DNA from: Hyphomicrobiales bacterium
GTDB lineage: Bacteria; Pseudomonadota; Alphaproteobacteria; Rhizobiales; Rhizobiaceae
NCBI GenBank assembly: GCA_900470965.1
Contig: UCCS01000038.1
Coordinates: 1 to 57,871, forward strand
DNA: 57,871 bases
Direction: 5' to 3'
Under the pieces are notes generated by a model. The model saw only the letters and a program-made list of their open reading frames with translations, had not been told where the DNA came from and searched no databases. The first letter of the stretch is position 1. Every line of letters begins with the position of its first letter. Positions 35,289 to 44,469 of the stretch are shown here, one piece after another. Both the position numbers and the translations under genes were made by a program.

Positions 35289-36629
35289 CTATGCGCTCGC
35301 GCGTTCGGTTGCGCTTGTGTCGTAATAATAGTTCTCGTGCAGGAAGCGCAGTGTAGCGATGCCATCGGCCGGGCGGCCGAAATGATAGCCCTGGCCCATG
35401 CCGCAGCCGAGCATACGCAGCTTGACCGCTTCCGAATAATCCTCGATGCCCTCGGCCACGACCTCTAGTTCGAGGCCTTCGCACATGGCAAGGATCGCCT
35501 TGATGATGTGCTCGGAGGCGCGGTCGGAATTGATGCGCGAGACGAAGGCACGGTCGATCTTGATCTTGTCGAAGATGAAATCGCGCAGGCGCCCGAGGCT
35601 CGACTGGCCGGTACCGAAATCGTCAAGCGAGATGCGCACGCCGGCGGCCCTCAGATCGGCAATGATCCGGTGCGCCGTATCGGCAGAGCTCATGACTGCC
35701 GTCTCGGTGATCTCAAGCTCAAGACGATGCGGGTCGAAGCCGACGCGGCCGAGGATCGACAGAATGCTGCTGCTCGTGCCCGGATCCATGAGTTGGGCCG
35801 AAGACAGATTGAAGGACAAGAAGAGTTCTCGCGGCCAGGAGAGTGCGGCTTCCGCAGCCTTGCGCAGCAAGGCTTCCGACAGGGCATCGATGAAACCGCG
35901 CTCTTCGGCGAGCGGCACGAAGACGCCAGGCGAGACGAAGCCGAGATCGGGATCGTTCCAGCGGGCAAGTGCCTCGAAGCCCACCACCTGGTTGTTGGCG
36001 AGCGAGACGATCGGCTGGAAATGCACGTCGATTGCGTCGGAGATGATGGCGTTTCGAAGCGCTTGTTCGAGCTGGGTCGCCCGTTTCATCTCCTGCGCTA
36101 TCTCGCGCGAATAGACGGTGATCTGACCGCGGCCGCGGCGCTTGGAACGATAGAGTGCGGTTTCGGCACTCTTCAGCAGCTCCTCGCAATCCTCACCGGC
36201 AAAGGGATAGATCGCAAAGCCGAAGGAGGCTGAAAGGCGCACGTTGCGGTCGCCGAGATCGTAGGGAGCCGACAGGACCTCACGGATCATCTGGCCGAAC
36301 TTCTCGGCACTGGCGCGCTCGAAGATCAGCGGCAGGACGAAGGCGAACTCGTCGCCGTCATGACGGGTCACGATCGCACCATCCGGAATGCAGGCTTTCA
36401 GGCGATGGGCGACCTGACACAGGATTTCGTCACCGGCGGCAGAACCGAAGAGATCGTTGATTGGCTTGAAGCTGTCGAGATTGGCGATACCGATGGTGAA
36501 GGGCGCAGGATCGCTGGCCCGCTCGGCAGAAATCTGTATCACCTTGTCCCGCATGCGATTGCGGTTTCCCAATCCGGTCAGCGGATCGGTATAGGCCATA
36601 GACTGGAGTTCGCTTTGACTCACAGTCAT
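35289..36629 (-). CDS. GGDEF/EAL domain protein, probable c-di-GMP phosphodiesterase
   Basis: 446 residues from the ATG at 36629 (GGAAG eight bases upstream). N-terminal GGDEF domain about 10-175 (AYTDPLTGLGNRNRMRDKV), whose signature is RHDGDEFAF, so the first Gly of GGDEF is Asp; then an EAL domain about 190-435 with VVGFEALARW, ISLDDFGTGQSSLGRL, KIDRAFVSRI and VVAEGIEDY, all catalytic residues present. No membrane segment or sensor domain is seen. The likely activity is breakdown of c-di-GMP, with the GGDEF part regulatory; cyclase activity is not excluded. It stands after the PAS-REC gene on the same strand, which may feed it a signal, although the 154-bp gap suggests a separate promoter. 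Confidence 0.92.
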   Translation of the reverse strand: MTVSQSELQSMAYTDPLTGLGNRNRMRDKVIQISAERASDPAPFTIGIANLDSFKPINDLFGSAAGDEILCQVAHRLKACIPDGAIVTRHDGDEFAFVLPLIFERASAEKFGQMIREVLSAPYDLGDRNVRLSASFGFAIYPFAGEDCEELLKSAETALYRSKRRGRGQITVYSREIAQEMKRATQLEQALRNAIISDAIDVHFQPIVSLANNQVVGFEALARWNDPDLGFVSPGVFVPLAEERGFIDALSEALLRKAAEAALSWPRELFLSFNLSSAQLMDPGTSSSILSILGRVGFDPHRLELEITETAVMSSADTAHRIIADLRAAGVRISLDDFGTGQSSLGRLRDFIFDKIKIDRAFVSRINSDRASEHIIKAILAMCEGLELEVVAEGIEDYSEAVKLRMLGCGMGQGYHFGRPADGIATLRFLHENYYYDTSATERASA

Positions 36630-36750
36630 GAATGGTACTTCCGCCGACACCATCACTCCAAACCCAAGACTTTCCTCCACACCGTGGTGAAGATGACGGG
36701 CAAATCTTAACAATTCGATAGTAAATCGGCGGGACTACAACCCGAAGCAT

Positions 36751-36766
36751 TCCCAAATTCTGGGGA
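36751..36766. promoter_or_regulatory. CCCAAATTCTGGGG motif between PAS-REC and EAL genes
   Basis: TCCCAAATTCTGGGGA lies 122 bp upstream of the EAL gene start and 18 bp past the PAS-REC stop. It resembles the perfect palindrome at 38593-38608 upstream of the PAS-REC gene, but with one more base in the centre. A shared regulator is a guess. Confidence 0.25.
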
Positions 36767-36783
36767 GTTGACGGATATTTTAT

Positions 36784-38499
36784 TTAGATCTGCGCCTTGA
36801 GCGGCTCATCCATCAGGTACTTCTGAAATACCGTTTCCAGGATGTCGGGGCTGACCGGTTTCATGATGACGTCATCCATGCCGGCCTTGGCGCATTCCGC
36901 TCGATCGCGCTCGAAGGCCTGTGTCAGCACGCCGATAATCGGGGTTCGCGTGCCCTGTCCCTCTTCCATCTGGCGAATGAGGCGTGAGGCTTCAAAGCCG
37001 TTGAAGACCGGAAGCGAAATATCCATCAGCACGATCTGTGGCCTGTGTTCGGCCCAGAGACGAACGACCTCTTCGCCGGTCGCTGCGATCCGATGGCGGT
37101 AGCCGAGACCTTCGAGGATCTGCGTGAAGACGATCTGGTTGATGTCATTGTCCTCGGCGACGAGAACCTGCAAGCTTACGGTTTCTTCAGTCGTGGTGAT
37201 TTCCCAGTCGCCTTCAGTGCCGCCGCCACGTCCGCTGCGGTTGAAGTGGCGGGCGATCTGGAAGGTCAGCTCGTTGGCGATCTGGAAGCCATCCATGACG
37301 AGGGCGGGAATGCCGTATTGTTCGGTGAGCTCCAGGCAGCGCATGCCCATCTGGTTATCGATGATCAGAAGATCGAGCGAGATGCCGGAGGAGCTAGCAA
37401 TCTCGAGGAAACGTTCCTCCTCGTCCTCGCCTCGGACCGAGCAGGCTTCGAAGCCGTATTTGGCGAGCGTGCGCAGCGCCGCAGCCTCGGCGGCAAGATC
37501 CGAGGTAACGACGAGGATCTTTCGGCCGGAGAAGTTTTCCGGAACGATCGCCTCCATCGCCGCGGGCTCGCGACGCTGCGATGCGCTCGGCACCGGCACA
37601 TAGGCGCGGCGATAGGTCTGGTTGCTGGAAGTGGTGATCTCGGAGGCCCGATTGAATTCGTCGAGATCATCGCCGTCGCGCGGCAGGTCTTGCATGGTCG
37701 AGACGAGAAAATAACGTCCAGGCTTGCCGATCCTGTGCTTGCGGCTGACGATGTCGCGCTCGGTGCCGTCGCGGGCAATTTGGCGCTGGCGGGAAACCGA
37801 CATTTCACCGGTTTCCAGTACGTGACGGTCGCTTTCCTCGAAGCGCTTGGCAATGTCAGGCGAAAACAGATCACCGCTCTTGCGGCCAAGAACCTCGTCC
37901 GCCGTCGTCTGGTACTTCTCGCAGAAGGCCTTGTTGACGGCGACGTAGGCGAGGTTGCGATCCTTGACGAAGAGCGGGAACGGCAGATGGTCGAGAATGT
38001 CCTCGGTGAGCTGTACGCGCTCCAGGTCGTAGCGCCACTGTTCCTCTCGCTTCCGCGCCTCAGAAATATCGGAGACGATAGTCACGCCGTAGCCGTTCGG
38101 CAGGCGGCGCTTCAAAAAGCGCACCCAGCGGTCGGCGCCGTGGCGCTCGATGGATTCGAAACGTTCGCGCCAATGGGAGGCGATGCGCTGAGACAACCAG
38201 TCCTCGCGACTGAGCGAACCCGGTTGATGCACGAGGGTCTGCTCGCGAAATCCTGTGTCGTAGACCGCACCCAGGAAATCACGAAGCCGGGTGCCCGGTC
38301 GAAGCACATCCTCAGGCACCGGAAAGAATTCCATGACCTGATGGCTGGCAAAGATAAGGAGATCGTTGCGATCATAGATGACGAACGCAGCAGAAAGACT
38401 ATCGCATACCGCATCGAAAAGCACCGTCTGAAGGTCAGCCTCAGGCGGCAGTGCGTCACTCGCAGATGATGTGTCCGCCTTTTCGAAGCCGGCACTCAT
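36784..38499 (-). CDS. PAS-PAS-REC-REC signalling protein without kinase domain
   Basis: 571 residues from MSAGFEKAD. First PAS-like domain about 25-145 (AAFVIYDRNDLLIFASHQVM), second PAS about 160-275 (LPFPLFVKDRNLAYVAVNKA), a degenerate receiver about 325-425 (KILVVTSDLAAE, LLIIDNQMG, no conserved Lys), and a complete receiver about 445-565 (VLVAEDNDINQ, IVLMDISLPVFNGFEAS, GVLTQAF, IMKPVSP). There is no histidine kinase or output domain, and no membrane segment, so it should be a soluble acceptor or relay protein. The architecture is that of a hybrid kinase that has lost the kinase core. The EAL protein follows on the same strand. Confidence 0.87.
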   Translation of the reverse strand: MSAGFEKADTSSASDALPPEADLQTVLFDAVCDSLSAAFVIYDRNDLLIFASHQVMEFFPVPEDVLRPGTRLRDFLGAVYDTGFREQTLVHQPGSLSREDWLSQRIASHWRERFESIERHGADRWVRFLKRRLPNGYGVTIVSDISEARKREEQWRYDLERVQLTEDILDHLPFPLFVKDRNLAYVAVNKAFCEKYQTTADEVLGRKSGDLFSPDIAKRFEESDRHVLETGEMSVSRQRQIARDGTERDIVSRKHRIGKPGRYFLVSTMQDLPRDGDDLDEFNRASEITTSSNQTYRRAYVPVPSASQRREPAAMEAIVPENFSGRKILVVTSDLAAEAAALRTLAKYGFEACSVRGEDEEERFLEIASSSGISLDLLIIDNQMGMRCLELTEQYGIPALVMDGFQIANELTFQIARHFNRSGRGGGTEGDWEITTTEETVSLQVLVAEDNDINQIVFTQILEGLGYRHRIAATGEEVVRLWAEHRPQIVLMDISLPVFNGFEASRLIRQMEEGQGTRTPIIGVLTQAFERDRAECAKAGMDDVIMKPVSPDILETVFQKYLMDEPLKAQI

Positions 38500-38592
38500 T
38501 CCTTCACGTCCCACATCTATCCGATTTTCGCAGTTTCGCAGGTGTATGAATAAAATGCCGTTTTTGTCTTAAGAGCCGCTTAACGGTAATGA

Positions 38593-38608
38593 CCCCCAAA
38601 TTTGGGGG
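38593..38608. promoter_or_regulatory. Perfect 16-bp palindrome between PAS-REC gene and mutL
   Basis: CCCCCAAATTTGGGGG sits in the divergent promoter region, 94 bp upstream of the PAS-REC start and 75 bp upstream of the mutL start. A perfect dyad of this kind is a good operator candidate for a dimeric regulator. The factor is unknown. Confidence 0.45.
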
Positions 38609-38682
38609 AGAAGCCTCCGGTGTCCTCTCACAGGCTAATGAAAACCCTTTCCTCCGGGCCGCGAATCCTCGAAAATAGGGAT

Positions 38683-40500
38683 ATGGCCATCAGACAGCTC
38701 TCCGAAACGCTCATCAACCAGATCGCCGCCGGTGAAGTCATCGAACGGCCGGCGAGTGCTGCAAAAGAATTGATCGAAAACGCGCTCGACGCAGGCGCCA
38801 CCCGTATCGAAATCGCAACCGCCGGCGGCGGCAAGGCGCTGCTGCGCGTAAGCGACAACGGTGCCGGCATGGATGCCGCCGATCTGGAACTTGCCGTCAA
38901 GCGGCACTGCACCTCGAAAATATCGGAGACGCTCGACGACATTCGCACGCTCGGTTTTCGCGGCGAAGCATTGCCGTCCATCGGTTCGGTGGCGCGGCTC
39001 AGCATCGCAAGCCGCAGGCGTGACAGCACGGCCGGCAACGAAATTTCCGTTGCCGGCGGCAAGATCGTGCATCTGCGCCCGGCAGCCGGCAATCCGGGAA
39101 CGGTCGTCGAAGTGCGCGACCTGTTTTTCGCGACGCCGGCGCGGCTGAAATTCCTGAAGACGGAGAAGGCGGAAGCGGCGGCAATCACCGAAATCGTCAA
39201 GCGCATGGCGATCGCCTTTCCGGGTGTGCGCTTCGTGCTGTCAGGCCCCGACCGTTCGACGCTGGAATTTCCGGCAACCGGCGAGGATCATCTGGCGCGT
39301 ATGGCGCAGATACTCGGCAAGGACTTCCGCGACAATGCCATCGCCATCGACGCCGAACGCGAGGATGTACAGCTGACCGGCTTTGCCGGCGTGCCGACCT
39401 TCAACCGGGGCAATTCGGCCCATCAATATGCTTTCGTCAACGGCCGCCCCGTGCAGGACAAACTCATCCTCTCGGCGATCCGCGGCGCCTATGCCGAAAC
39501 GATCCCGGCCGGCCGTTATCCGGTCGCGGTGCTTTCGATCACGCTCGATCCGGCGCTGGTGGACGTCAATGTGCATCCGGCGAAATCCGACGTCCGCTTC
39601 CGCGATCCGGGACTGGTGCGCGGGCTGATCGTCGGCGCGGTCCGCGAGGCGTTGGCCCGTGACGGCAGTCGAGCGGCAACGACGGGCGCGAGCGATATGC
39701 TGCGCGCCTTCCGCCCGGGCTTTCAAGCGGCACCACAGCGGCCGCAGGCACCATGGTCGGCGGCAACCTCCCCATCCCGGCCGTATCAGCCGAGTGCCGG
39801 TTTCGGTGAAAGGCCGCAGGCTTCCTTCGACGGGCTCGTCCATCCGACGGCCCGTTCCGAATCGGCTTTCCAGCCCGCACCACAGCCTCATGCCGCTGCC
39901 GCCGCCGAACCTTTGGCGCGCTATCCGCTTGGTGCTGCCCGGGCGCAGATTCACGAAAACTATATCGTCGCCCAGACGGATGACGGTATCGTCATCGTCG
40001 ATCAGCACGCGGCCCACGAACGGCTGGTCTTCGAAGCCATGCGTAAGGCCTTACGCTCCAAGAGGCTCGCCTCGCAGGTGCTGCTGATCCCCGAAATCGT
40101 CGACATTCCCGAAGAGGATTGCGACCGGCTGATCGCGCATGCCGAGGAATTTTCCGAGCTTGGCCTTGCGATCGAACGCTTCGGGCCGGGCGCCATTGCC
40201 GTGCGCGAGACGCCGGCCATGCTCGGCGAAGTGAATGCGCAGGGCCTCATCCGCCAGCTTGCCGATGAGATCGCCGAATGGGATACGGCCTCCGGTCTCA
40301 CCACCAAGCTCGAATATGTGGCGGCGACTATGGCCTGCCATGGCTCGGTGCGATCAGGGCGACGGCTGCGGCCGGAAGAAATGAATGCGCTTTTGCGCCA
40401 AATGGAAGTGACCCCAGGCTCCGGCCAGTGCAATCACGGACGCCCGACCTACATCGAACTCAAGCTTGCCGATATCGAGCGGCTGTTTGGCCGGAGCTGA
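38683..40500 (+). CDS. mutL: DNA mismatch repair protein MutL
   Basis: 605 residues from the ATG at 38683. GHKL ATPase domain with [31 protein letters not shown] motif I near residue 15-40, DNGAGM near 60, and [16 protein letters not shown] near 95; a Pro/Gln-rich linker about 330-415; C-terminal dimerisation domain with [24 protein letters not shown] and [11 protein letters not shown] near the end. The QHAAHER segment takes the place of the endonuclease motif DQHA.HER..YE; the CNHGRPT end is also present, so endonuclease activity is likely as in non-enteric bacteria. mutL, DUF2093 and lpxK stand together in many Rhizobiales. Confidence 0.96.
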   Translation: MAIRQLSETLINQIAAGEVIERPASAAKELIENALDAGATRIEIATAGGGKALLRVSDNGAGMDAADLELAVKRHCTSKISETLDDIRTLGFRGEALPSIGSVARLSIASRRRDSTAGNEISVAGGKIVHLRPAAGNPGTVVEVRDLFFATPARLKFLKTEKAEAAAITEIVKRMAIAFPGVRFVLSGPDRSTLEFPATGEDHLARMAQILGKDFRDNAIAIDAEREDVQLTGFAGVPTFNRGNSAHQYAFVNGRPVQDKLILSAIRGAYAETIPAGRYPVAVLSITLDPALVDVNVHPAKSDVRFRDPGLVRGLIVGAVREALARDGSRAATTGASDMLRAFRPGFQAAPQRPQAPWSAATSPSRPYQPSAGFGERPQASFDGLVHPTARSESAFQPAPQPHAAAAAEPLARYPLGAARAQIHENYIVAQTDDGIVIVDQHAAHERLVFEAMRKALRSKRLASQVLLIPEIVDIPEEDCDRLIAHAEEFSELGLAIERFGPGAIAVRETPAMLGEVNAQGLIRQLADEIAEWDTASGLTTKLEYVAATMACHGSVRSGRRLRPEEMNALLRQMEVTPGSGQCNHGRPTYIELKLADIERLFGRS

Positions 40501-40567
40501 AAAAGCTGGCAAAACGGCTTCTCGGGGAGTATGGCAGACAGATGACAGACTGCAGGGAATGGAGCGC

Positions 40568-40795
40568 ATGAACTTGTTCGAAGGACACGGAAACCGCGAG
40601 GCGAAGATCCGTTATCTCGACGGCGATTTCCAGATTCTGTCGCCCGGCTCCTATGTCGTCTGCGCATTGACAGGCAAACACGTCCCGCTCGACGAACTTC
40701 GCTACTGGAGCGTGGCGCGGCAGGAGCCCTATGTCGATGTCGCCTCCGCACTGGAAGCCGACCGGCGCGCCGGTGTTCTGCCGACCCAGCGCTAA
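40568..40795 (+). CDS. DUF2093 family small protein
   Basis: 75 residues ([61 protein letters not shown]). This is the DUF2093 pattern found almost only in alphaproteobacteria and usually near mutL and lpxK, of unknown function. [16 protein letters not shown] looks like a short zinc-ribbon-like turn with only one Cys. It begins 67 bp after mutL; the stop overlaps the lpxK stop on the opposite strand by 4 bp. Confidence 0.85.
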   Translation: MNLFEGHGNREAKIRYLDGDFQILSPGSYVVCALTGKHVPLDELRYWSVARQEPYVDVASALEADRRAGVLPTQR

Positions 40796-41835
40796 GTTTT
40801 TGCCTTTCCCTCCTTGAGCCTCCGCTCACGGCAGGCTTCAAAGGCTCGGTCGATCATGAGACCTGGGGCAAGCGGGTCGGTGAAGGCCATTTCCACCTCG
40901 ACGACATGGCAGCGGGCCGCAAGCTGCTCCGCCTTGCCGTGATGACCGGCGAGACGCACGAAATCCTTCGACGTCGTGACGATCGTCAGGTTCTGCTGGT
41001 CTGCGGTCATCAGAAGACCGTCGATCTCTTCCTCGCTTAAATGCTCGTGATCGCCGAAGGAGGTCGCGACCTCGATGGTCGCTCCAAGCGAACGGACCGT
41101 GCGGAAGAATTTTTCCGGATCGGCAATACCCGCAAAGGCGAGTACCTTGAGGCCTTCCAGAGAATTCTTGCCGGACACTTTCAGCGCGGCGGTAAAATAG
41201 GGCTTGGCAGCGCGCGCCGCGATACGGACGATACGGTCGGCCGCATTGCCATCTCCGACCTTCAGAAGCGCAGTCGCCTGGCGCAGCTGCAGGCGAACCG
41301 GCGCACGCACCGGGCCACCCGGCACGATATAACCGTTGCCGAGACCGCGCGTCGCATCGATCACCAGAAGCGCGTAGTCGATTGCGAGCCGCGCACTCTG
41401 GAAACCATCGTCCATGATAATGAAATCGGCACCTTCTTCGACGAGCCTCACAGCACCATCGACACGCCTGCGGGAGATCACCGTCAGGGCTTCCTGCGCC
41501 AGCAACAGCGGCTCGTCACCGACAGCGACTGCGCGGTGGTGGGTAGGATCGACGACGGTGGTGACATCCAGCAAGCCGCCGTGACCGCGGCTTAAGAAAC
41601 CGGGCTTGAGACCCTTGGCTTTGGCGGCACGGGCAATGGCAATTGCCGTCGGCGTCTTACCGGCGCCGCCGACCGTGAAATTACCGACGCAGATGACGGG
41701 GATCGGAACCGAGGCGCAGCGCGCATGGACCATGCGGTAGCCCGCCACACGACCATAAAGGAAAGAAAGGGGCGACAGAGCCCATGCCTGCCAACCTGCC
41801 CGCCTCCACCAGAAAGGCGGCGCTTCGGATATCAT
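40792..41835 (-). CDS. lpxK: Tetraacyldisaccharide 4'-kinase
   Basis: 347 residues. Phosphorylates the lipid A precursor at the 4' position on the inner face of the inner membrane. The Walker A loop [19 protein letters not shown] near residue 50, the LSRGHGG.. region and the [20 protein letters not shown] segment near 140 are family signatures; an N-terminal hydrophobic patch ([20 protein letters not shown]) provides membrane attachment. It closes the Kdo/lipid A block, 104 bp after the HAD gene. Confidence 0.94.
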   Translation of the reverse strand: MISEAPPFWWRRAGWQAWALSPLSFLYGRVAGYRMVHARCASVPIPVICVGNFTVGGAGKTPTAIAIARAAKAKGLKPGFLSRGHGGLLDVTTVVDPTHHRAVAVGDEPLLLAQEALTVISRRRVDGAVRLVEEGADFIIMDDGFQSARLAIDYALLVIDATRGLGNGYIVPGGPVRAPVRLQLRQATALLKVGDGNAADRIVRIAARAAKPYFTAALKVSGKNSLEGLKVLAFAGIADPEKFFRTVRSLGATIEVATSFGDHEHLSEEEIDGLLMTADQQNLTIVTTSKDFVRLAGHHGKAEQLAARCHVVEVEMAFTDPLAPGLMIDRAFEACRERRLKEGKAKT

Positions 41836-41939
41836 GATGCCGTCCCGTTTCCCTTGCCCTCACCCCCAGGCGAGGTCTCACAAAATCGACCGGGGCGGAT
41901 TGAGAAGCCAAAACGCGTGAAAATGCAAGTCTTTGCGCG

Positions 41940-42662
41940 TCAGGCTAGCTGCAAATCCTGCAGCAGGGCTTCGATGTGGGTGATGTCATCGAAAACATGA
42001 TCGGCGGCGGCGGTGAGTGATTCACGCGAGCCGGTGCCGGTCAGAACCGCGATCGTCAGGCCGGTTTTTGCATTCCTGCCCATATGGAGATCGTGGTTGT
42101 TATCACCAACCATGGCGATTTCTTCCGGCTGCAGACCCGTCGCAGCACAGAAGCCGAGCACCATGCCGGGCTCAGGCTTGCTGCCGAAGCCGCTGTCGTA
42201 GCCGGCGATGTAGTCGACATAGTCGGAAATGCCGAAGCGCTGGGCCGTTTGGCGGATCGAGCGCTCATTGTCGCTGGAGGCGATGCCGAGCTTGAAGCCG
42301 CGCTTGTGCAGGCGGCCAAAGAAGGCCGCGAGATCGGTGACCGGCACAGAGAATTCTGCGGCATTGGCAAAGAGATTGTCGAGCTTGATCGTCAGCTCGA
42401 TCACATCGAGTTTTGAGCCGGCGGCAACGAGGCCTTCCGCGATCTGGTGGGTATTGCCGGCAGCAAGCAGGCTGTCGGGAACAATATGGCCCGTGACGGG
42501 GTCCATGCCGCATGCGGCAAGCAGGTGATCGGCGAGCGCCGCGTCGCCTTCGGCGGCGATATGAGCAAGCTCGCGGTTTACTGGCAGCCAGCTTTCATCA
42601 TAGTCGAGCAGCGTACCGTCCTTGTCGAAGAGGATGCCCCTGATCTTCGCCTCTGCAGACAT
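41940..42662 (-). CDS. HAD family phosphatase, phosphoglycolate phosphatase-like
   Basis: 240 residues. Motif I FDKDGTLLDYDESW (nucleophile Asp near residue 13), cap domain, motif II GIASSDNE (Ser instead of Thr region), motif III Lys within KPEPGMVL, and motif IV MVGDNNHDLHMGRNA. Catalyses phosphate ester hydrolysis; substrate not known. It lies between waaA and lpxK, 9 bp after waaA, so a link to lipid A or sugar phosphate removal is possible, although Gph-like enzymes act broadly. Confidence 0.88.
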   Translation of the reverse strand: MSAEAKIRGILFDKDGTLLDYDESWLPVNRELAHIAAEGDAALADHLLAACGMDPVTGHIVPDSLLAAGNTHQIAEGLVAAGSKLDVIELTIKLDNLFANAAEFSVPVTDLAAFFGRLHKRGFKLGIASSDNERSIRQTAQRFGISDYVDYIAGYDSGFGSKPEPGMVLGFCAATGLQPEEIAMVGDNNHDLHMGRNAKTGLTIAVLTGTGSRESLTAAADHVFDDITHIEALLQDLQLA

Positions 42663-42671
42663 GACCGCTCC

Positions 42672-43991
42672 TCAGGCCTGCGCCACGGCCTTCGGCAGCA
42701 GACGCGCCTTCACCGTCAGCGGATTGATATAGGGCTCCAGCCCCTTCAACGTGGCGCTGAGCGCGCCGCGCATTTCATGCACGGCCGCAATACCGGCCTG
42801 GATCATCTTGCCGCGCGCCTCGTCATTGGTCAGCAGGTAATGCACGCCCTTCGCCAGCATCTCGGTATCACGCACCATGCGGGCGCTGCCGCTCCGCGCG
42901 AGCTTCTGATAGGCCTCGCGGAAATTCTGCACATTGCCGCCCGAAAGGATGGCACAGCCGAGCATGGCCGGCTCGAGCGGGTTCTGGCCGCCCTCGGCAA
43001 AGAGTGAGCGGCCGACGAAAGCGACTTCCGTCAGGCGTAGATAAAGGCCCATTTCGCCGATCGTATCACCAAGGAAGATATCGACATCCGGGGTCAGAAC
43101 ATCGTCACGCGTACGGCGAGCTACCTTCAGACCCTGCTTGACGAGGGCTGCCTCGATCTCGTCAGCGCGCTCGGGATGGCGCGGCACGATAATGGTCAGC
43201 TGCTTGTCACGGTCGCGCAGCGCCCGATGGACGATGCCGGCGGCATTTTCCTCGCCGTCGAAGGTGGAGATCGCCGCCCATGTCTTGCGGTCGCCGATCT
43301 GCTTCTTATAGCGGGCGAAAACAGCGCTGTCATAGGGCGGAGCGTCGGTATCGACCTTCAGGTTGCCTGAGGTGATGACCGGTACAGCGCCGAGATCGCG
43401 GAAACGCTCTGCATCCAGATCTGACTGGGCAATGACGAGCGCCAGATTTTCGAAGAGCGCCTCGGCAAGCGACGGGCGGCGGCGCCAGCGGGCGAACGAG
43501 CGGTCGGACATGCGGGCATTGACGAGGATCTGCGGAATGCGGCGACGACCAAGTTCAAGCACGGTCGCGGGCCAGATTTCGGATTCGGCAATGATGGCGC
43601 AATCCGGCTGCCAGTAGTCGAGGAAACGGCCGACAGCAGGTTTCAGGTCGAGCGGCACATATTGATGGATCGCGTCTTTGCCGAGACGTTCAGCTGCAAG
43701 CCTTGCCGAGGTGATGGTGCCCGTCGTCAGGATGACATGGATGTCGCGGCGGCGGATTTCACGGATCAGGGGAATGACAGCGTTGGTTTCGCCAACGCTT
43801 GCGGCATGAAACCAGACAAGCGGGCCTTGCGGCCGATTGGCGCTCGCATAGCCGAAGCGCTCCAAACGGCGGGCGCGGTCTTCCTTGCCCTTGGCCGTGC
43901 GGTAGGTGATGTAGAGGCCGACGACCGGCGACGCCACAGTTCCCGCCAGACGGTACGCGTTCAGACCGATCCGCGCCATCCGGGAGCTCAT
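42672..43991 (-). CDS. waaA: 3-deoxy-D-manno-octulosonic acid transferase
   Basis: 439 residues. Transfers Kdo from CMP-Kdo to the lipid A precursor. Features: N-terminal membrane anchor region (LAGTVASPVVGLYITYRTAKG), WFHAASVGETNAVIPLI near residue 58, DLKPAVGRFLDYWQPDCAIIAESEIWP near 118, and VGRSLFAEGGQNPLEPAML near 330, all of the GT30 family. It is preceded by DUF4170 and followed by the HAD gene and lpxK. Confidence 0.95.
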   Translation of the reverse strand: MSSRMARIGLNAYRLAGTVASPVVGLYITYRTAKGKEDRARRLERFGYASANRPQGPLVWFHAASVGETNAVIPLIREIRRRDIHVILTTGTITSARLAAERLGKDAIHQYVPLDLKPAVGRFLDYWQPDCAIIAESEIWPATVLELGRRRIPQILVNARMSDRSFARWRRRPSLAEALFENLALVIAQSDLDAERFRDLGAVPVITSGNLKVDTDAPPYDSAVFARYKKQIGDRKTWAAISTFDGEENAAGIVHRALRDRDKQLTIIVPRHPERADEIEAALVKQGLKVARRTRDDVLTPDVDIFLGDTIGEMGLYLRLTEVAFVGRSLFAEGGQNPLEPAMLGCAILSGGNVQNFREAYQKLARSGSARMVRDTEMLAKGVHYLLTNDEARGKMIQAGIAAVHEMRGALSATLKGLEPYINPLTVKARLLPKAVAQA

Positions 43992-44115
43992 TCAGCAGAC
44001 CTCCGACCTATGCAGATCGACATCAATCCATTTCCCCAATTATCGTTGCGGCCGCAATGACCGATCAATTTGTTCAGAATGCGTCGATCAAGGGCAAGGA
44101 ACCGATGCGCAAAGG

Positions 44116-44137
44116 CCTCCGCTGTGGACAGCGGAGG
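44116..44137 (-). terminator. Hairpin between DUF4170 gene and waaA, possible terminator
   Basis: CCTCCGCTG and CAGCGGAGG make a perfect 9-bp stem around 4 bases, followed on the minus strand by CCTTTGC. It is 22 bp past the DUF4170 stop and 125 bp before waaA. If it ends transcription, pmbA-cysQ-DUF4170 and waaA-HAD-lpxK would be separate units. Confidence 0.5.
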
Positions 44138-44159
44138 GCCAGCGGCTTGCTGCTAGGGC

Positions 44160-44408
44160 TCACTTGCTCCCAGTCGTATCCTGCGGATCGAGCAGACGAT
44201 GCATGTGGACGATGAAATAGCGCATATGCGCATTGTCGACCGTTTGCTGCGCCTTGGCCTTCCAGGCCGTCAGTGCCGTGGCATAGTCGGGGAAAATACC
44301 GACAATATCGAGATCCCCAAGATCCCGGAACTGGATGCCTTCAAGGTTTTCGAGTTCGCCACCGAAGACGAGGTGCAGGAGCTGCTTTTTACCGCCGGAG
44401 TCCGTCAT
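44160..44408 (-). CDS. DUF4170 family protein
   Basis: 82 residues (MTDSGGKKQLLHLVFGGELENL, FRDLGDLDIVGIFPDYATAL, AHMRYFIVHMHRLLDPQ). The short DUF4170 pattern is found in alphaproteobacteria beside waaA and cysQ; function unknown, probably cytoplasmic. The start at 44408 is preferred to the Arg/Lys-rich upstream extension. Confidence 0.85.
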   Translation of the reverse strand: MTDSGGKKQLLHLVFGGELENLEGIQFRDLGDLDIVGIFPDYATALTAWKAKAQQTVDNAHMRYFIVHMHRLLDPQDTTGSK

Positions 44409-44469
44409 TTTTATTCTCTTTCTGCCTATTCTCCTCCGGCCCTTCATCTGAGGGATTTTGACGGAAACG

